Source of the DNA: an uncultured Collinsella sp.
GTDB taxonomy: Bacteria; Actinomycetota; Coriobacteriia; Coriobacteriales; Coriobacteriaceae
Assembly (NCBI GenBank): GCA_900542325.1
Contig: UQMY01000003.1
Location: forward strand, 1-64,000
Length of the DNA: 64,000 bases
Direction of reading: 5' to 3'
Part shown: positions 19,460 to 28,145 of the stretch, in pieces
How positions within the stretch are numbered: the stretch's first letter is position 1
How the letters are laid out: the number at the start of each line of letters is the position of its first letter
The notes under the pieces: model-generated
The model's database searches: none
Told to the model about the DNA's origin: nothing
The model's input: the letters and a program-made list of their open reading frames with translations, nothing else
Program-made: the position numbers and the translations under genes

Positions 19460-19825
19460 CTATTCGCAGATATGGCTCATGCCCTGGTTGAGCATGGTAT
19501 AGACATGATCGTCGGCGAGCGAGTAGAGAATGTTGCGGCCGTCGCGGCGGAACTTGACCAGGTGAGACTGCTTAAGCGTGCGCAGCTGGTGCGACACCGC
19601 AGACTGCGAGGTCGCGGTCGCTTCGGCGATGTCAGCCACGCAGAGCTCGCGACCCATGAGGGCATAGAGAATCTTGATGCGTGTGGTGTCGCTGAAGACC
19701 TTGAACAGGTCGGCCAGGTCGTACAACAGCTCCTCGTCGGGAAGGTCCTCGGGCGAGCAGGTGGTGGGGACGATCGGCTCGGTGGCCTCGATGCCAGTCT
19801 TTGTTTCATCAGCGTGGCTACTCAT
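19460..19825 (-). CDS. ArsR/SmtB-family metal-sensing repressor
   Basis: 121 residues. The winged-helix core is LADLFKVFSDTTRIKILYALMGRELCVADIAEATATSQSAVSHQLRTLKQSHLVKFRRDGRNILYSLADDHVYTML. ELCVADI is the CadC/SmtB alpha-3 metal motif (Cys and Asp), and the DDH...H C-terminal positions resemble the SmtB/CzrA alpha-5 zinc site. An N-terminal extension with one Cys (TTCSPEDLPDEE) recalls CadC. First gene of a repressor-HMA-ATPase cluster; predicted to release the operators upstream when Zn/Cd/Pb binds. Confidence 0.92.
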   Translation of the reverse strand: MSSHADETKTGIEATEPIVPTTCSPEDLPDEELLYDLADLFKVFSDTTRIKILYALMGRELCVADIAEATATSQSAVSHQLRTLKQSHLVKFRRDGRNILYSLADDHVYTMLNQGMSHICE

Positions 19826-19838
19826 TGCAACATCCTTT

Positions 19839-19895
19839 CATATGAACATGCGCTCATATAAATTACTTCCGATTATATGAGCGCATGTTCATATG
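19839..19895. promoter_or_regulatory. Paired ArsR operators in inverted orientation
   Basis: 23-bp arms (19839-19861 and 19873-19895) are perfectly complementary. Each arm is itself a near-palindrome of the form ATATGAAC-atgc-GCTCATAT, the shape of ArsR/SmtB operators. The inner edge is 14 bases upstream of the arsR start codon. Confidence 0.8.
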
Positions 19896-20244
19896 TCAAT
19901 ATCGTTTAGGCAATCCGTCGTACAAAATGATGAGGAAAAGCGGACGAGATTCCGGACTAAGCGGTTTTGATAGGTGATGCCGGGGTGGGTGCCCCTGCGC
20001 CGTGCAATAATTGGAATATTCTGCAACGATAGGGGGTCTGTTAACTTATCGCAGGCCAAATAATGCAGCTAAAGAGTTGTCTTAGGGTGGTAAACCGATG
20101 AGTTCTTCCTCAAATGTTGCCTAACGTTCTCACGCAAGAGTGATTTCGCTTCACTTTTGGATCCACTCGAGGGTGATGGACACCCGGCTTTGCTGAATAC
20201 TCGCAATTTTGCACGTCGCTAGGGTACCCACCTTGTTAGTCAGC
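19896..20244. other. Intergenic stretch, no gene seen
   Basis: About 350 bases with lower G+C than neighbours. I find no ORF with a ribosome site, no tRNA and no strong hairpin. Confidence 0.5.
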
Positions 20245-21435
20245 CTAGTTTCCGGCCCCGAAGACCCTGCCCTCGGGCGTGAAGCTGCTTGTTTGGTTGA
20301 GTGATGGGCTGTCGGGTTCGGCAGCCTGCATGTCATCGATTGCCGGAGCCTCGTTAATCGTCGGATCGTCCAATGTGATGCCTTCGAGCATTGCTTTTTC
20401 GAGGTCGATTCGTTGACGCTCTTCGGAATCCTGGCGAAGCTCCTCCTGGATTCGTTTCTTCTCCTCAATAAACCTTCTGAGCACAAACAGTCTCAGGTCC
20501 TCTTGCATGATTTGAAAGTCTTTTGGCATACGCGAGGGGCGTATGCCCTCTTTCCGCTGGATTGCCTCCATGACCCTAACGAAAGAGCTGGCATGCATAA
20601 AGGAATAACGGCTGACGGTGATGATTCCGTATCCCATGGACGCAAGCGCATTCTTGCGCTCCTCGTCGATGGCGCGGTCTTCTTCCGCGTCGTGATAAAA
20701 ACCGTTGTATTCAATATCTGTTCGAGATTTCTTCAGATATGCATCCATAAAGAACTTTTTGCGTCTCGTGAGATTTTTTGCGGCGGCGGTGACCTTCACC
20801 TCGTAGTCGGTCTCAATTCCTTTAATGCCAAGCCCTCCTTCGCTTTTGGGCAATGTAAGCATCATGGCAAAGGCCGTTTCCATGGGAGACCGGCATCCAT
20901 CGCGTACACATTGAATCGCCTTTCGGGCAAGGGCCAAACCGTCGCATCTGGTAATGGAATTAAAGAACTGCTTTAACCTCTCGGTCGAGGTAAGCGCGAA
21001 ACGCTCGGTATAGGAGGTGGAAGAGCCGGTTCCTAGGGAATAAGCGCCGCACAGTTCAAAGTAGTACTCCACTAGTTCGCGAAAAGGGAGATAGGTGGCG
21101 GCCTGAAGTGCACAAAGCTCAACGCCAACAATGTAGATGTCAGCTTCTAGCTCTATAAAACGCGAGCATGAGAATCGCTTTGACGAAACGTGGCATCGAC
21201 AGTCCATCGCGTAGCGCGCGTTCCTGCGATCAAACACCATTACCTCGAGGGAATCGTTTGCGTCGAGGGCAACATCATGTTTGGCAAGCCATTCTGCGGC
21301 TGCGTCGAGGAGTGCTCCGCTGGGGCATGATTCGTAAATTGCGGCAGAGCTGCAGGACTCGATGTCTTTCGCAGACACCGAATGCGCGGCTTGGTAGACC
21401 GCTTTTGCAGTGGTATGTGACAATACGATACTCAT
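20245..21435 (-). CDS. Predicted Vsr/DUF559-like nuclease-fold protein, paralog 1
   Basis: 396 residues, function not known. The middle carries a family pattern shared with the protein at 29521-30570: an LxxYxELCGxY segment, a Cys-x(6)-SPMETAFAMMLTLPKSEGGLGI block, then KFFMDAYLKKSRTDIEYNGFYHD...DEERKNALASMGYGIITVS. The last part resembles the PD-(D/E)xK core of Vsr/DUF559 endonuclease-like domains (Asp, then E-Y-x-G, then a charged helix and the Gly-Tyr strand). A C-terminal Glu/Gln-rich tail of about 90 residues is extra. In Coriobacteria such proteins are sometimes annotated as AbiEi-like antitoxins, but no partner is adjacent. G+C is lower than in flanking genes, suggesting transfer. No good ribosome site is visible. 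Confidence 0.6.
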   Translation of the reverse strand: MSIVLSHTTAKAVYQAAHSVSAKDIESCSSAAIYESCPSGALLDAAAEWLAKHDVALDANDSLEVMVFDRRNARYAMDCRCHVSSKRFSCSRFIELEADIYIVGVELCALQAATYLPFRELVEYYFELCGAYSLGTGSSTSYTERFALTSTERLKQFFNSITRCDGLALARKAIQCVRDGCRSPMETAFAMMLTLPKSEGGLGIKGIETDYEVKVTAAAKNLTRRKKFFMDAYLKKSRTDIEYNGFYHDAEEDRAIDEERKNALASMGYGIITVSRYSFMHASSFVRVMEAIQRKEGIRPSRMPKDFQIMQEDLRLFVLRRFIEEKKRIQEELRQDSEERQRIDLEKAMLEGITLDDPTINEAPAIDDMQAAEPDSPSLNQTSSFTPEGRVFGAGN

Positions 21436-21785
21436 GGTATATATCGTGTCAGCTAATGCCGTGTTGATGGCGCTGAGTGGGAAAGCCGTTTTAGCGGTCT
21501 AACCAAATGCTGTCCAAAAGCTTGACGCGATTATGGGTTGATACGCCCTAAATAAAAGTTTTCGCAGCTCGGCTATAGCATAGAAAGACTCAATTGCTGC
21601 ACATTTGATATCGATGTATCGCCATCCGAACACAAATCACGTGTCGGGAAAGTGCCGAAATAGTTAAAAAATAGGGTTCAGAATTTGTGAAGAGCGGACC
21701 TGCCTAAGGAACGTAGGGCGGCCCCGCTGCGGGGTTTCCCGCTGCGAGGCCGCTCGTGAGTAAGCAGTGTTTGTCGCAGGCGTTG
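21436..21785. other. Intergenic stretch, no gene seen
   Basis: 350 bases, AT-rich in the left two thirds. Near 21715-21750 a G+C-rich palindromic segment (GGCCCCGC...GCGGGG) may serve as terminator for the exonuclease gene to its right. Nothing else is supported. Confidence 0.45.
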
Positions 21786-22754
21786 TTATTTCGCAAACAG
21801 GTTCTTGAGGTTGAACTCGGCCTGGACGGTGCGGAGCATGAGGTCGGTATCGTCGAGGCCCAGGTGCTGCTCGTTGGCGTCGGCGGCGAGGGTACCACGG
21901 CGGCGCGCCCAGTTCTCGAGCGCAGCGGGCGCGGACTCGCGGGGGAGCGAGCGCACGTCGGCGTCCAGGCTGCGGCAGATTTGGCGCGAGTCGATGACGA
22001 CGATCTTGCCTGCGCGGCGTGCCTCGGCGTAACCGTCCAGATGAATTTTGAACCAGCTGTCCTCGAAGGCGGCATTGTGCGCCATATAGGGGTACTTCTT
22101 CATGAGCTTGAGCAGCTGCTTCTGCAGCTCCTTGTTCTCGCGGAACGGCTTTTTGCCGTCGATGTCGTCCCAGGTGATGTGATGGATGTTCGAAAGCGGC
22201 ACATCCTCGCCGCGGTAGATGTCGGGCAGGCCGCAGTAGTGTGCTTCGGCGTCATGCGGCACGGCGTCGCTGGTGAGATCCATGATCTCCCAGCCCACGT
22301 TGATGATGTAGCCGCGCTCGGGTGCGCGACCGGTGGTCTCGATGTCGATGCCCAGCACCGTGCCTTGGATGGGCTTGCGGGCATAGGCCACGCCGAGTGC
22401 GTCGCGGTCACCGCGGATCTCGCGCATGACCGATGCGGCGGTGCGCTTTTGCATCTTGCCGATGGCCGCGCAGGTGTCGGCATCGGACAGACCACGCGAA
22501 AGCGTCGCGGGCGTCACGTTGCGCAGGCGCGCCTCGCCAATCTGGTCACACAGGTCGCGGTTGCGGTCGGCCAGGTCGCGCACGGTGGCAAAATCGAAGC
22601 CGGGGTCGCCCTCGGCAGTAAAGTACTCGGTCTCGAGCACCTTGAGGGCCTCCTCGCCCTTCTGGCGCTCGGACTCCATGGCGCCGTGGTCGCCGTAGAT
22701 AAACATGGGGATAAACGGCTGACGCTCGTATTCGAGTGCTTGCGATACGTTCAT
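21786..22754 (-). CDS. DEDD-family 3'-5' exonuclease
   Basis: 322 residues. The exonuclease domain starts near residue 130: Exo I is GIDIETTGRAPERG (Asp-Glu), Exo II HNAAFEDSWFKIHL (Asp) and Exo III EQHLGLDDTDLML (His and Asp, DEDDh type). HITWDDIDGK fits the RNase T/DnaQ group. The N-terminal ~125 residues (a methionine- and charge-rich helical segment beginning MNVSQALEYERQPFIPMFIYGDHGAME) are not a domain I recognise. It could trim RNA or DNA ends. It is monocistronic, transcribed away from the exporter gene at 22926. Confidence 0.85.
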   Translation of the reverse strand: MNVSQALEYERQPFIPMFIYGDHGAMESERQKGEEALKVLETEYFTAEGDPGFDFATVRDLADRNRDLCDQIGEARLRNVTPATLSRGLSDADTCAAIGKMQKRTAASVMREIRGDRDALGVAYARKPIQGTVLGIDIETTGRAPERGYIINVGWEIMDLTSDAVPHDAEAHYCGLPDIYRGEDVPLSNIHHITWDDIDGKKPFRENKELQKQLLKLMKKYPYMAHNAAFEDSWFKIHLDGYAEARRAGKIVVIDSRQICRSLDADVRSLPRESAPAALENWARRRGTLAADANEQHLGLDDTDLMLRTVQAEFNLKNLFAK

Positions 22755-22815
22755 ATACTGCTCCTTGGACGGGCCGCGTCGCGCGGCTCGGGGTTACTGA
22801 GTTGTGGCGAGATGA

Positions 22816-22873
22816 TAGTTTACCATGGGCAACTATTGGCACCGCGCCCGGGACAACTACAATACCCTAGTTG
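22816..22873 (+). promoter_or_regulatory. CAACTA/TAGTTG inverted boxes before metal exporter
   Basis: TAGTT-N10-AACTA (22816-22835) and CAACTA-N8-TAGTTG (22854-22873) lie 50-110 bases before the exporter start. GGGCAACTATTGG resembles the boxes before the DtxR gene and at 61742, and TAGTTGACCGCTAG resembles the sequence at 61772. Candidate operator for the DtxR/MntR-like regulator; inferred only. Confidence 0.4.
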
Positions 22874-22925
22874 ACCGCTAGGACTTTTACAATGTTGCCG
22901 AAAGACACGAAAGGTTCCATCCGTC

Positions 22926-24008
22926 ATGGATTTACTGATTGATATTCTGCTCGACGCCGGCAAGGACACGCTGTCCCTGGTGCCGTTTTTGTTGGTGACG
23001 TATCTTGTCCTCGAGACGCTGGAGCATGTGGCGGGCGACCGCGTCAACGGCGTCATCAAACGCGCGGGCGCCGCCGGCCCCGTGGTTGGCTCGTTGCTGG
23101 GCATGGTGCCGCAGTGCGGCTTTTCGGCGATGGCGGCAACGCTGTACGCCGGTCGCGTCGTGACGCTGGGAACTCTGGTGGCGGTGTTTCTCTCGACCTC
23201 CGACGAGATGCTGCCGCTGCTACTTGCCGAGCAGGTTCCCGTGCAGACTATGGCGATGCTTCTGGCTTCGAAAGCATTGATTGCGCTGGTCACGGGCTTT
23301 ATCGTGGATGCCGCCATTCGTGGCCTGCGTCGCAACGCCCGTGCGCATGCGGCGATTCGCCGTACCGTGTTGGGGACCGCTTCCAATTCGGCTCATGTGA
23401 ACTGTGCGCATGACGACCATACCGGGGGTGACATCATCGACGAGGTTGCCGAGGCGGGCGTGAGCGCCGACCACATCTATGAGCTGTGTGAGCGCGACCA
23501 TTGCGGTTGTGATGAAGACGAGGATGAGGACGAGCACGGCCACGACCACGGACGCGAGCGCGAGCATGAACACCATCATGACCACGGTCACTCCCACTCC
23601 CACGAAGGCGCTCCTGTCCTGTCGATTATCCGCAGCGCCATCTCGCATACCGTGCAGGTATCGGCATTTATTTTCCTGGTGACGCTGATTCTGGTCGCCG
23701 TCCTCGAGACCTTTGGCGAGTCCGCAATCGAGCAGTTCCTGCGCGGCAATGAGACGCTCGCCGTCCTGGGCTCGGCGCTTGTCGGCCTGATCCCCAACTG
23801 CTCTGCCAGCGTCGTCATCACGCAACTGTACCTGGAAGGCGCGCTGCAGCTGGCGCCGATGCTCGCCGGCACGCTCATTTCCGCCGGCGTGGGCTACCTG
23901 GTGCTGTTCCGCACCAATCGCAGCGCTCGCGAAAACGCCGTGTTCCTGGTCATGATGTACGTCATCGGCGCCGGCTGGGGACTCGTTCTCTCCGCCTTTG
24001 GTCTCTAA
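22926..24008 (+). CDS. Putative 10-TM heavy-metal/manganese exporter with His-rich loop
   Basis: 360 residues with two hydrophobic halves that repeat a motif: GSLLGMVPQCGFSAMAATLYAGRVVTLGTLVAVFLSTSDEMLPLL in the first and GSALVGLIPNCSASVVITQLYLEGALQLAPMLAGTLISAGVGYLVL in the second. This internal duplication and the P-x-C motifs match the ArsP_2-like 10-TM heavy-metal exporter family (PF11449), often called putative manganese transporters. Between the halves is a hydrophilic loop (about residues 185-225) with Asp/Glu and a dozen His residues (HGHDHGRERE, HHHDHGHSHSH), a likely metal sensor or buffer. Neighbouring boxes suggest control by a metal-dependent repressor. No yybP-ykoY riboswitch is seen. 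Confidence 0.82.
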   Translation: MDLLIDILLDAGKDTLSLVPFLLVTYLVLETLEHVAGDRVNGVIKRAGAAGPVVGSLLGMVPQCGFSAMAATLYAGRVVTLGTLVAVFLSTSDEMLPLLLAEQVPVQTMAMLLASKALIALVTGFIVDAAIRGLRRNARAHAAIRRTVLGTASNSAHVNCAHDDHTGGDIIDEVAEAGVSADHIYELCERDHCGCDEDEDEDEHGHDHGREREHEHHHDHGHSHSHEGAPVLSIIRSAISHTVQVSAFIFLVTLILVAVLETFGESAIEQFLRGNETLAVLGSALVGLIPNCSASVVITQLYLEGALQLAPMLAGTLISAGVGYLVLFRTNRSARENAVFLVMMYVIGAGWGLVLSAFGL

Positions 24009-24027
24009 GCCCAAAAATCTACCTTGG

Positions 24028-24510
24028 TCAGCGTAACAGCTCAATGAGGTTGCGCTTAAAGCGGGCGCGATCTTCGCTGGTAAATGCCGCCGGCCCGCGG
24101 GTGCGACCGCCAGCGCGGCGCACCTTCTTTTCCTCGTGACGAATAAACAGCTGCATATCGATGGTGGCTTTTTCGTACACGCGCCCGCGCACGCCGATGG
24201 CGGCGGCATCGCGTCCGAGTACCATACTCGCCAGGCCTATGTCCTGTGTCACGACCACATCGCCAGCCTGCAGGCGCTCGATAATGGCAAAGTCGGCGCT
24301 ATCGGCTCCCACACTCACATCGAGCGTTGTGACCCAAAAGCCCCGACGCGCATGCTCAACGTCGCGCGGATCGTCGCGGCGAATGTGGCGTTCCAGGTTT
24401 TGCGTGCTGTTGCCGGCGATAACGACGGCGACGCCCGCCCTCCGCGCGCAGTCGATCGACTCGCGTGTGACCGGGCAGGCGTCGGCATCAATAAAAAGCG
24501 TCTTTGGCAT
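24028..24510 (-). CDS. YaiI/YqxD family protein (DUF188, UPF0178)
   Basis: 160 residues. FIDADACPVTRESIDCARRAGVAVVIAGN, DSADFAIIERLQAGDVVVTQDIGLASMVLGRDAAAIGVRGRVYE and the C-terminal GGRTRGPAAFTSEDRARFKRNL are diagnostic for the UPF0178 family. The fold is PIN-like with conserved acidic residues (DADACP, ADxxI, TQD), so a nuclease activity is suspected but not established. It abuts the HdeD-like gene (its start codon adjoins that stop), so they are likely one transcript. Confidence 0.92.
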   Translation of the reverse strand: MPKTLFIDADACPVTRESIDCARRAGVAVVIAGNSTQNLERHIRRDDPRDVEHARRGFWVTTLDVSVGADSADFAIIERLQAGDVVVTQDIGLASMVLGRDAAAIGVRGRVYEKATIDMQLFIRHEEKKVRRAGGRTRGPAAFTSEDRARFKRNLIELLR

Positions 24511-25113
24511 CTAGCGCACCAGTTTGCCAAATTGAATAGCGCGAACAATCAGCGTCACGCCAAACACCAGCAGCGCGGCACCGCTAAAGATGACGAGCAT
24601 GTTGGCCGACCACAGCGGATAGATAAACACGAACATACCCGCGATGATGGAGAGTGCGCCGCTCAGGATGGCGAGGGCGCGGTTGGCGGAAAGTTCGGAT
24701 TCCAGAATTGACATGACGCCCTCGACGATCCAGCCAAAGCCGGCGACGACCACTACAAGCGTGGTGAGCGTCGCGGTCGAGAAGGCCTGGTTGCGCAGGA
24801 TCACCACGCCACCCAGAATAATGAGCAGGTTGGAGATGATGCTCGTAACGCGCCAGCCGGTGGGCAGCAGCGGCTCAAAAACAGCGGTAAACAGCCTGAT
24901 CGCGGCCGTGATCACAAAGTAGAAGCCCAAGACGGTCGTTAGGAAGACGAGGGACTTGGCGGGCGCAAACAGCAGTGCGATGCCGGCGACGAGCGCCAAG
25001 ACGCCCGTGATGGCGTAAATCCAGAGCACGGCCTTGACGGCCTTGCCTGCCATGCTTTTCTCGTCAAATCCAAATGCGCTCGATTGCTTGTCATCGTTTT
25101 TAAAGATGCCCAT
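24511..25113 (-). CDS. HdeD-like DUF308 membrane protein
   Basis: 200 residues. After a ~25-residue hydrophilic N-terminus, six predicted membrane helices run in pairs separated by short Gly-containing turns (e.g. ALVAGIALLFAP, LLIILGGVVILRNQAF, ALSIIAGMFVFIYP). This repeating helix-GxxxL/F pattern is that of HdeD/DUF308 proteins, linked to acid resistance in E. coli; the biochemical function is unknown. It is upstream of, and touches, the UPF0178 gene. Confidence 0.85.
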   Translation of the reverse strand: MGIFKNDDKQSSAFGFDEKSMAGKAVKAVLWIYAITGVLALVAGIALLFAPAKSLVFLTTVLGFYFVITAAIRLFTAVFEPLLPTGWRVTSIISNLLIILGGVVILRNQAFSTATLTTLVVVVAGFGWIVEGVMSILESELSANRALAILSGALSIIAGMFVFIYPLWSANMLVIFSGAALLVFGVTLIVRAIQFGKLVR

Positions 25114-25346
25114 GATGTCTCCTTTCCGTGCGGCTTAAGCCGTAGCTCTTGCAACCAGTATCGCCCAAGGGCGCCGTCGCGTGGGGCGGGAAGGGCGAAT
25201 GGGAGCCTCATCTTCCCGAATTGTTACCTTTGTTCCCGTTTGGATGCGGAATATTCAACAGGTGTGGAACATTGCGCCGCTGTGTGTAATTGCCTACGTT
25301 TTAGGTTAGATTTTCTTAAGAACAATTGGCTTTTATTGGGGGTCTT

Positions 25347-26018
25347 ATGAACGAAGCTGTTCCCGCGGCGCCGGTAAGCGCCGAGTCGATGGCAAAGCAG
25401 GGTTGCGAAAAGCTTGGCCTGGACACGTTTGACGCGCTGGTCCGCCGCGCCCGCACGTGCCGCCGATTTGACGAGTCCATGCGCGTGCCGCGCGAGTTTT
25501 TGCTCGAGCTGGTGGAGCTGGCGCACCTGGCTCCCTGTGGCGCCAATGCTCAGCGCCTACGTTTTCATGTGGTGAGCGGTGCAGAGGACTGTGCTCGCGT
25601 GTTCGATGAGCTCGTGTGGGCCGGTGCTCTTAAGGATTGGCCGGGTCCTGCCGAGGGCGAGCGCCCGACCGGCTACATCGCGATTCTTGCCGAGCGAGCT
25701 GTTCCGGGTAAGCCTGCCGCTCCCATTACCGAGGTCGACACGGGTATTGCCGCGCAGACGATGATGCTCGCCGCCCGCAGCGCAACGCCCGAGGTGGCAG
25801 CCTGCATGTTCAAGGCCTTTACGCCCCACGCGATCGATGCCATGGGGCTCGATGGCGTCAAGTTTGAGCTCAAGTTGATCATGGCCTTTGGCGTGCCAGC
25901 CGAGACACAGGTGATCGACGCGATCGACTCCAACCCGGATGGCTCTATCAATTACTGGCGCGATGAGGCGCAGATGCATCACGTGCCCAAGCGTTCGCTT
26001 GCCGACGTGCTGCTGTAG
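25347..26018 (+). CDS. Nitroreductase-family flavoprotein
   Basis: 223 residues. The core begins with FDALVRRARTCRRFDESMRVPREFLLELVELAHLAPCGANAQRLRFHVVSG, the FMN-binding R-R-x-F and APxxxNxQ-type motifs of nitroreductases. VDTGIAAQTMMLAARS is the dimer-interface helix. Near the C-terminus, FELKLIMAFGVPAE is the strand before the last FMN contact, followed by the YWRDEAQMHHVPKRSL tail. The ATG at 25347 is the only plausible start after a G-rich GGGGGT ribosome site. Substrate unknown. A CCACAAAGG hairpin follows. Confidence 0.85.
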   Translation: MNEAVPAAPVSAESMAKQGCEKLGLDTFDALVRRARTCRRFDESMRVPREFLLELVELAHLAPCGANAQRLRFHVVSGAEDCARVFDELVWAGALKDWPGPAEGERPTGYIAILAERAVPGKPAAPITEVDTGIAAQTMMLAARSATPEVAACMFKAFTPHAIDAMGLDGVKFELKLIMAFGVPAETQVIDAIDSNPDGSINYWRDEAQMHHVPKRSLADVLL

Positions 26019-26052
26019 TTGCGCGTCGTTGCGGTGCAATCCGGCGGCAAAA

Positions 26053-26086
26053 TCACCACAAAGGCTCCTGTCCCCTTTGTGGTGGT
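26053..26086. repeat. CCACAAAGG hairpin, copy 2
   Basis: ATCACCACAAAGG...CCTTTGTGGTGGT around CTCCTGTCC. It lies between the nitroreductase and histidine phosphatase genes. Confidence 0.8.
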
Positions 26087-26101
26087 ACGAGGGGAGGGTG
26101 T

Positions 26102-26644
26102 GTGGCAGATCTGTATTTGGTGCGGCATGGGCAGACTGAGCTCAATGTGCAGAGCATTTTGCAGGGCTGGCACGATTCGCCGCTTACGGCGCGCGGGCGC
26201 GAGCAGGCGCTGACGGCGCGTACGGCGTTTGCGGCGCGTGGCGTGGCCTTTGATCATGTGTATTCCTCGCCGTTGGGCCGGGCGCGGCATACGGCCGAGC
26301 TTATCGTTGGCGAGGGCCGTTCCATTGAGCTGGTCGATGACCTGCGTGAGTGGCATTTTGGCTCGCTGGAGGGCACATCAAATCGCGAGATGCCGCCGCA
26401 GCCCTGGGGCGATTATCCGGTGGCCTTTGGCGGCGAGTCGGAAGTGCAGCTTCAGTCGCGCATGGTCGCGGCGCTGTCCCGCATCATGGCCAGGCCGCAG
26501 CACGACTGCGTGCTGGCGGTTTCCCACGGCTCAGCCTGCCAGGAGTTTCTTGAGTATGTGACTGGCGGGGGAGAGCTGCCCGACAACGGTGCCGTGCTTC
26601 ATTTTGGCTATTGCGATGGGGCGTTTTCGCTCTTGGGTTGGTAA
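26102..26644 (+). CDS. Histidine phosphatase family protein, tandem copy 1
   Basis: 180 residues, GTG start after GAGGGGAGG. DLYLVRHGQTELNVQSILQGWHDSPLTARGREQA contains the RHG phospho-histidine motif; YSSPLGRARHTAEL, the catalytic Glu region LREWHFGSLEG, and VSHGSACQEFL with the second catalytic His complete the phosphoglycerate-mutase-like active site. Likely a broad phosphatase acting on small phosphoesters. The next gene is a paralog 17 bases downstream, evidently a tandem duplication. Confidence 0.9.
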   Translation: MADLYLVRHGQTELNVQSILQGWHDSPLTARGREQALTARTAFAARGVAFDHVYSSPLGRARHTAELIVGEGRSIELVDDLREWHFGSLEGTSNREMPPQPWGDYPVAFGGESEVQLQSRMVAALSRIMARPQHDCVLAVSHGSACQEFLEYVTGGGELPDNGAVLHFGYCDGAFSLLGW

Positions 26645-26661
26645 CGAACGAAAGGACCCCT

Positions 26662-27297
26662 ATGAATAAAGATCTGTATCTGGTCCGTCATGGACAGACG
26701 ATATTCAACCTTAAGCGTATCATTCAGGGGTGGAGTGACTCGCCGCTCACACAGCTGGGCTGCGATCAGGCGGCGCGTGCCGGCATGTTCTTGCGTGCGC
26801 GCGGCATTGAGCCCGACCACGCCTACACCTCTACGCTGCACCGCACCGAACAGACCATCGCCAACCTGTGGTCGGGCATGACGTACGAGCGCCTGGACGG
26901 TCTGCGCGAGTGGTTCTTTGGCGACTTTGAGGCCGAGCGCGTGATGCTTATGCCCGAGCGCCCGTGGCGCGATTTCTATCGCCAGTTTGGCGGTGAGGGC
27001 CAGATGCAGGTGCGCGAGCGCATGGTGACGACGCTGACCGATCTTATGCGACGCCCGGACCATTCGTGCGTGCTCGCGGTGAGCCACGGGTCGGCCATCA
27101 AGGAGTTTTTGGATTACGTGAAGGGCACGGAGGCCGACGAGCGCGAGCGCGTGCCGGGCAACTGCTCGGTGCTGCATTTCGTGTTTGACGATACGACCGA
27201 TACGTTTGAACTGGTTGAGATCTTTACGCAGGAAGACTACGCGCGCGAGCTGGGGCTTGAGCCGCTCGTGGCTGCCGCGGGTCCGCAGCGCGGGTAG
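26662..27297 (+). CDS. Histidine phosphatase family protein, tandem copy 2
   Basis: 211 residues. LYLVRHGQTIFNLKRIIQGWSDSPLTQLGCDQA (RHG motif), YTSTLHRTEQTI, LREWFFGDFEAE (acid residue) and LAVSHGSAIKEFLDYV mark the same fold as the preceding gene. It differs by a ~30-residue C-terminal addition. GAAAGGA lies before the ATG at 26662. Cotranscribed with copy 1 and ended by the terminator at 27344. Substrates unknown. Confidence 0.9.
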   Translation: MNKDLYLVRHGQTIFNLKRIIQGWSDSPLTQLGCDQAARAGMFLRARGIEPDHAYTSTLHRTEQTIANLWSGMTYERLDGLREWFFGDFEAERVMLMPERPWRDFYRQFGGEGQMQVRERMVTTLTDLMRRPDHSCVLAVSHGSAIKEFLDYVKGTEADERERVPGNCSVLHFVFDDTTDTFELVEIFTQEDYARELGLEPLVAAAGPQRG

Positions 27298-27343
27298 TTT
27301 GGGCGTGGCGGTGCGGGTCGCCGACTTACTTCTCGACGCAAAA

Positions 27344-27386
27344 GGGGCGGAGATGCATGTACCTGCTGCATCTCCGCCCCCTGTTT
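27344..27386. terminator. Bidirectional terminator
   Basis: GGGGCGGAGATGCA (27344-27357) pairs exactly with 27367-27380. A-run on the left and T-rich TGTTTG on the right serve the convergent phosphatase and DUF1015-like genes. Confidence 0.85.
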
Positions 27387-27425
27387 GTTGAGCTGCCGAT
27401 TTTTGTGCTGGGCGGTCTGGTCTTG

Positions 27426-28106
27426 CTAGAACCGCGCGACCTGGTGCGTGAGCAGACCTGTCGGAACTTGCGGCGCGGCGCCGCTGACCTGCGCGGCGGG
27501 GAAGAGCACGGCAACGGTAAAGTTGAACGGCTCCTTGCCGGTGTACGTTCCGGCGGCACGGGCCTCATCGGCCAGCAGCTGCGACGCCCCGGTCAGAGCG
27601 GCGGCGTAGGCGGGGTCGTCGGTCAGTGCCGGCTCCGGTGCTTGGTCGAGCATAGCGCGGATGGCCCCGACGGCGTCCTCGCGCTTGACCTCCCACGCGC
27701 GGTGCGTAATGCCCGCGGGGTCGGTGACGGCGTAGAGCGACGCGCCCTCTTTGGCGGCGCCCAGGATGATATCCATGACGGGCGAGGCCTCGTAGGCGAG
27801 CGACACGGGGCGCGGCTGCACCTTGAGCTCGGCGATCGCGCGCGCGGCGGCCACGTCGGCGCTGCCATCGCCCTTGCCGTCCGCAAGTACACTCGTCGGG
27901 CAGATCGCCACGACACCCGTCACGCGTCCCGGCTCGCCCGAGCATTCGTACACGTAATACGCCGCACCCGGGTCCTTGAGCATCAGGCCATCGGCAAGGG
28001 CTCCGCGCAGAGCATCGTTGCCGCTCAGGATGCTGCCCATTGCAGGCAGCGCCTCGAGTACGCGGTCCTGAGCCGGGCGGATGCAGGGAAACGGAAGTGC
28101 TTTCAT
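27426..28106 (-). CDS. Short DUF1015-like protein
   Basis: 226 residues. The N-terminus (MKALPFPCIRPAQDRV) and the blocks PRPVSLAYEASPVMDIILGAA and YAVTDPAGITHRAWEV resemble DUF1015 proteins (PF-x-x-x-RP start, then a TYE/YED strand and an HRxW-V strand). Typical members have about 400 residues and a characteristic ADGHHR motif that I do not find here, so this is a short or diverged relative. No membrane segment. The function of the family is unknown. Confidence 0.6.
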   Translation of the reverse strand: MKALPFPCIRPAQDRVLEALPAMGSILSGNDALRGALADGLMLKDPGAAYYVYECSGEPGRVTGVVAICPTSVLADGKGDGSADVAAARAIAELKVQPRPVSLAYEASPVMDIILGAAKEGASLYAVTDPAGITHRAWEVKREDAVGAIRAMLDQAPEPALTDDPAYAAALTGASQLLADEARAAGTYTGKEPFNFTVAVLFPAAQVSGAAPQVPTGLLTHQVARF

Positions 28107-28145
28107 GGGCGGTCCTAACGCACGAGTCGGTTTGTTCGCGGCTTA

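Noticed and set aside
22755..22925. yybP-ykoY manganese riboswitch before the metal exporter
   Set aside because: The conserved loop sequences are absent; short inverted boxes explain the region better.
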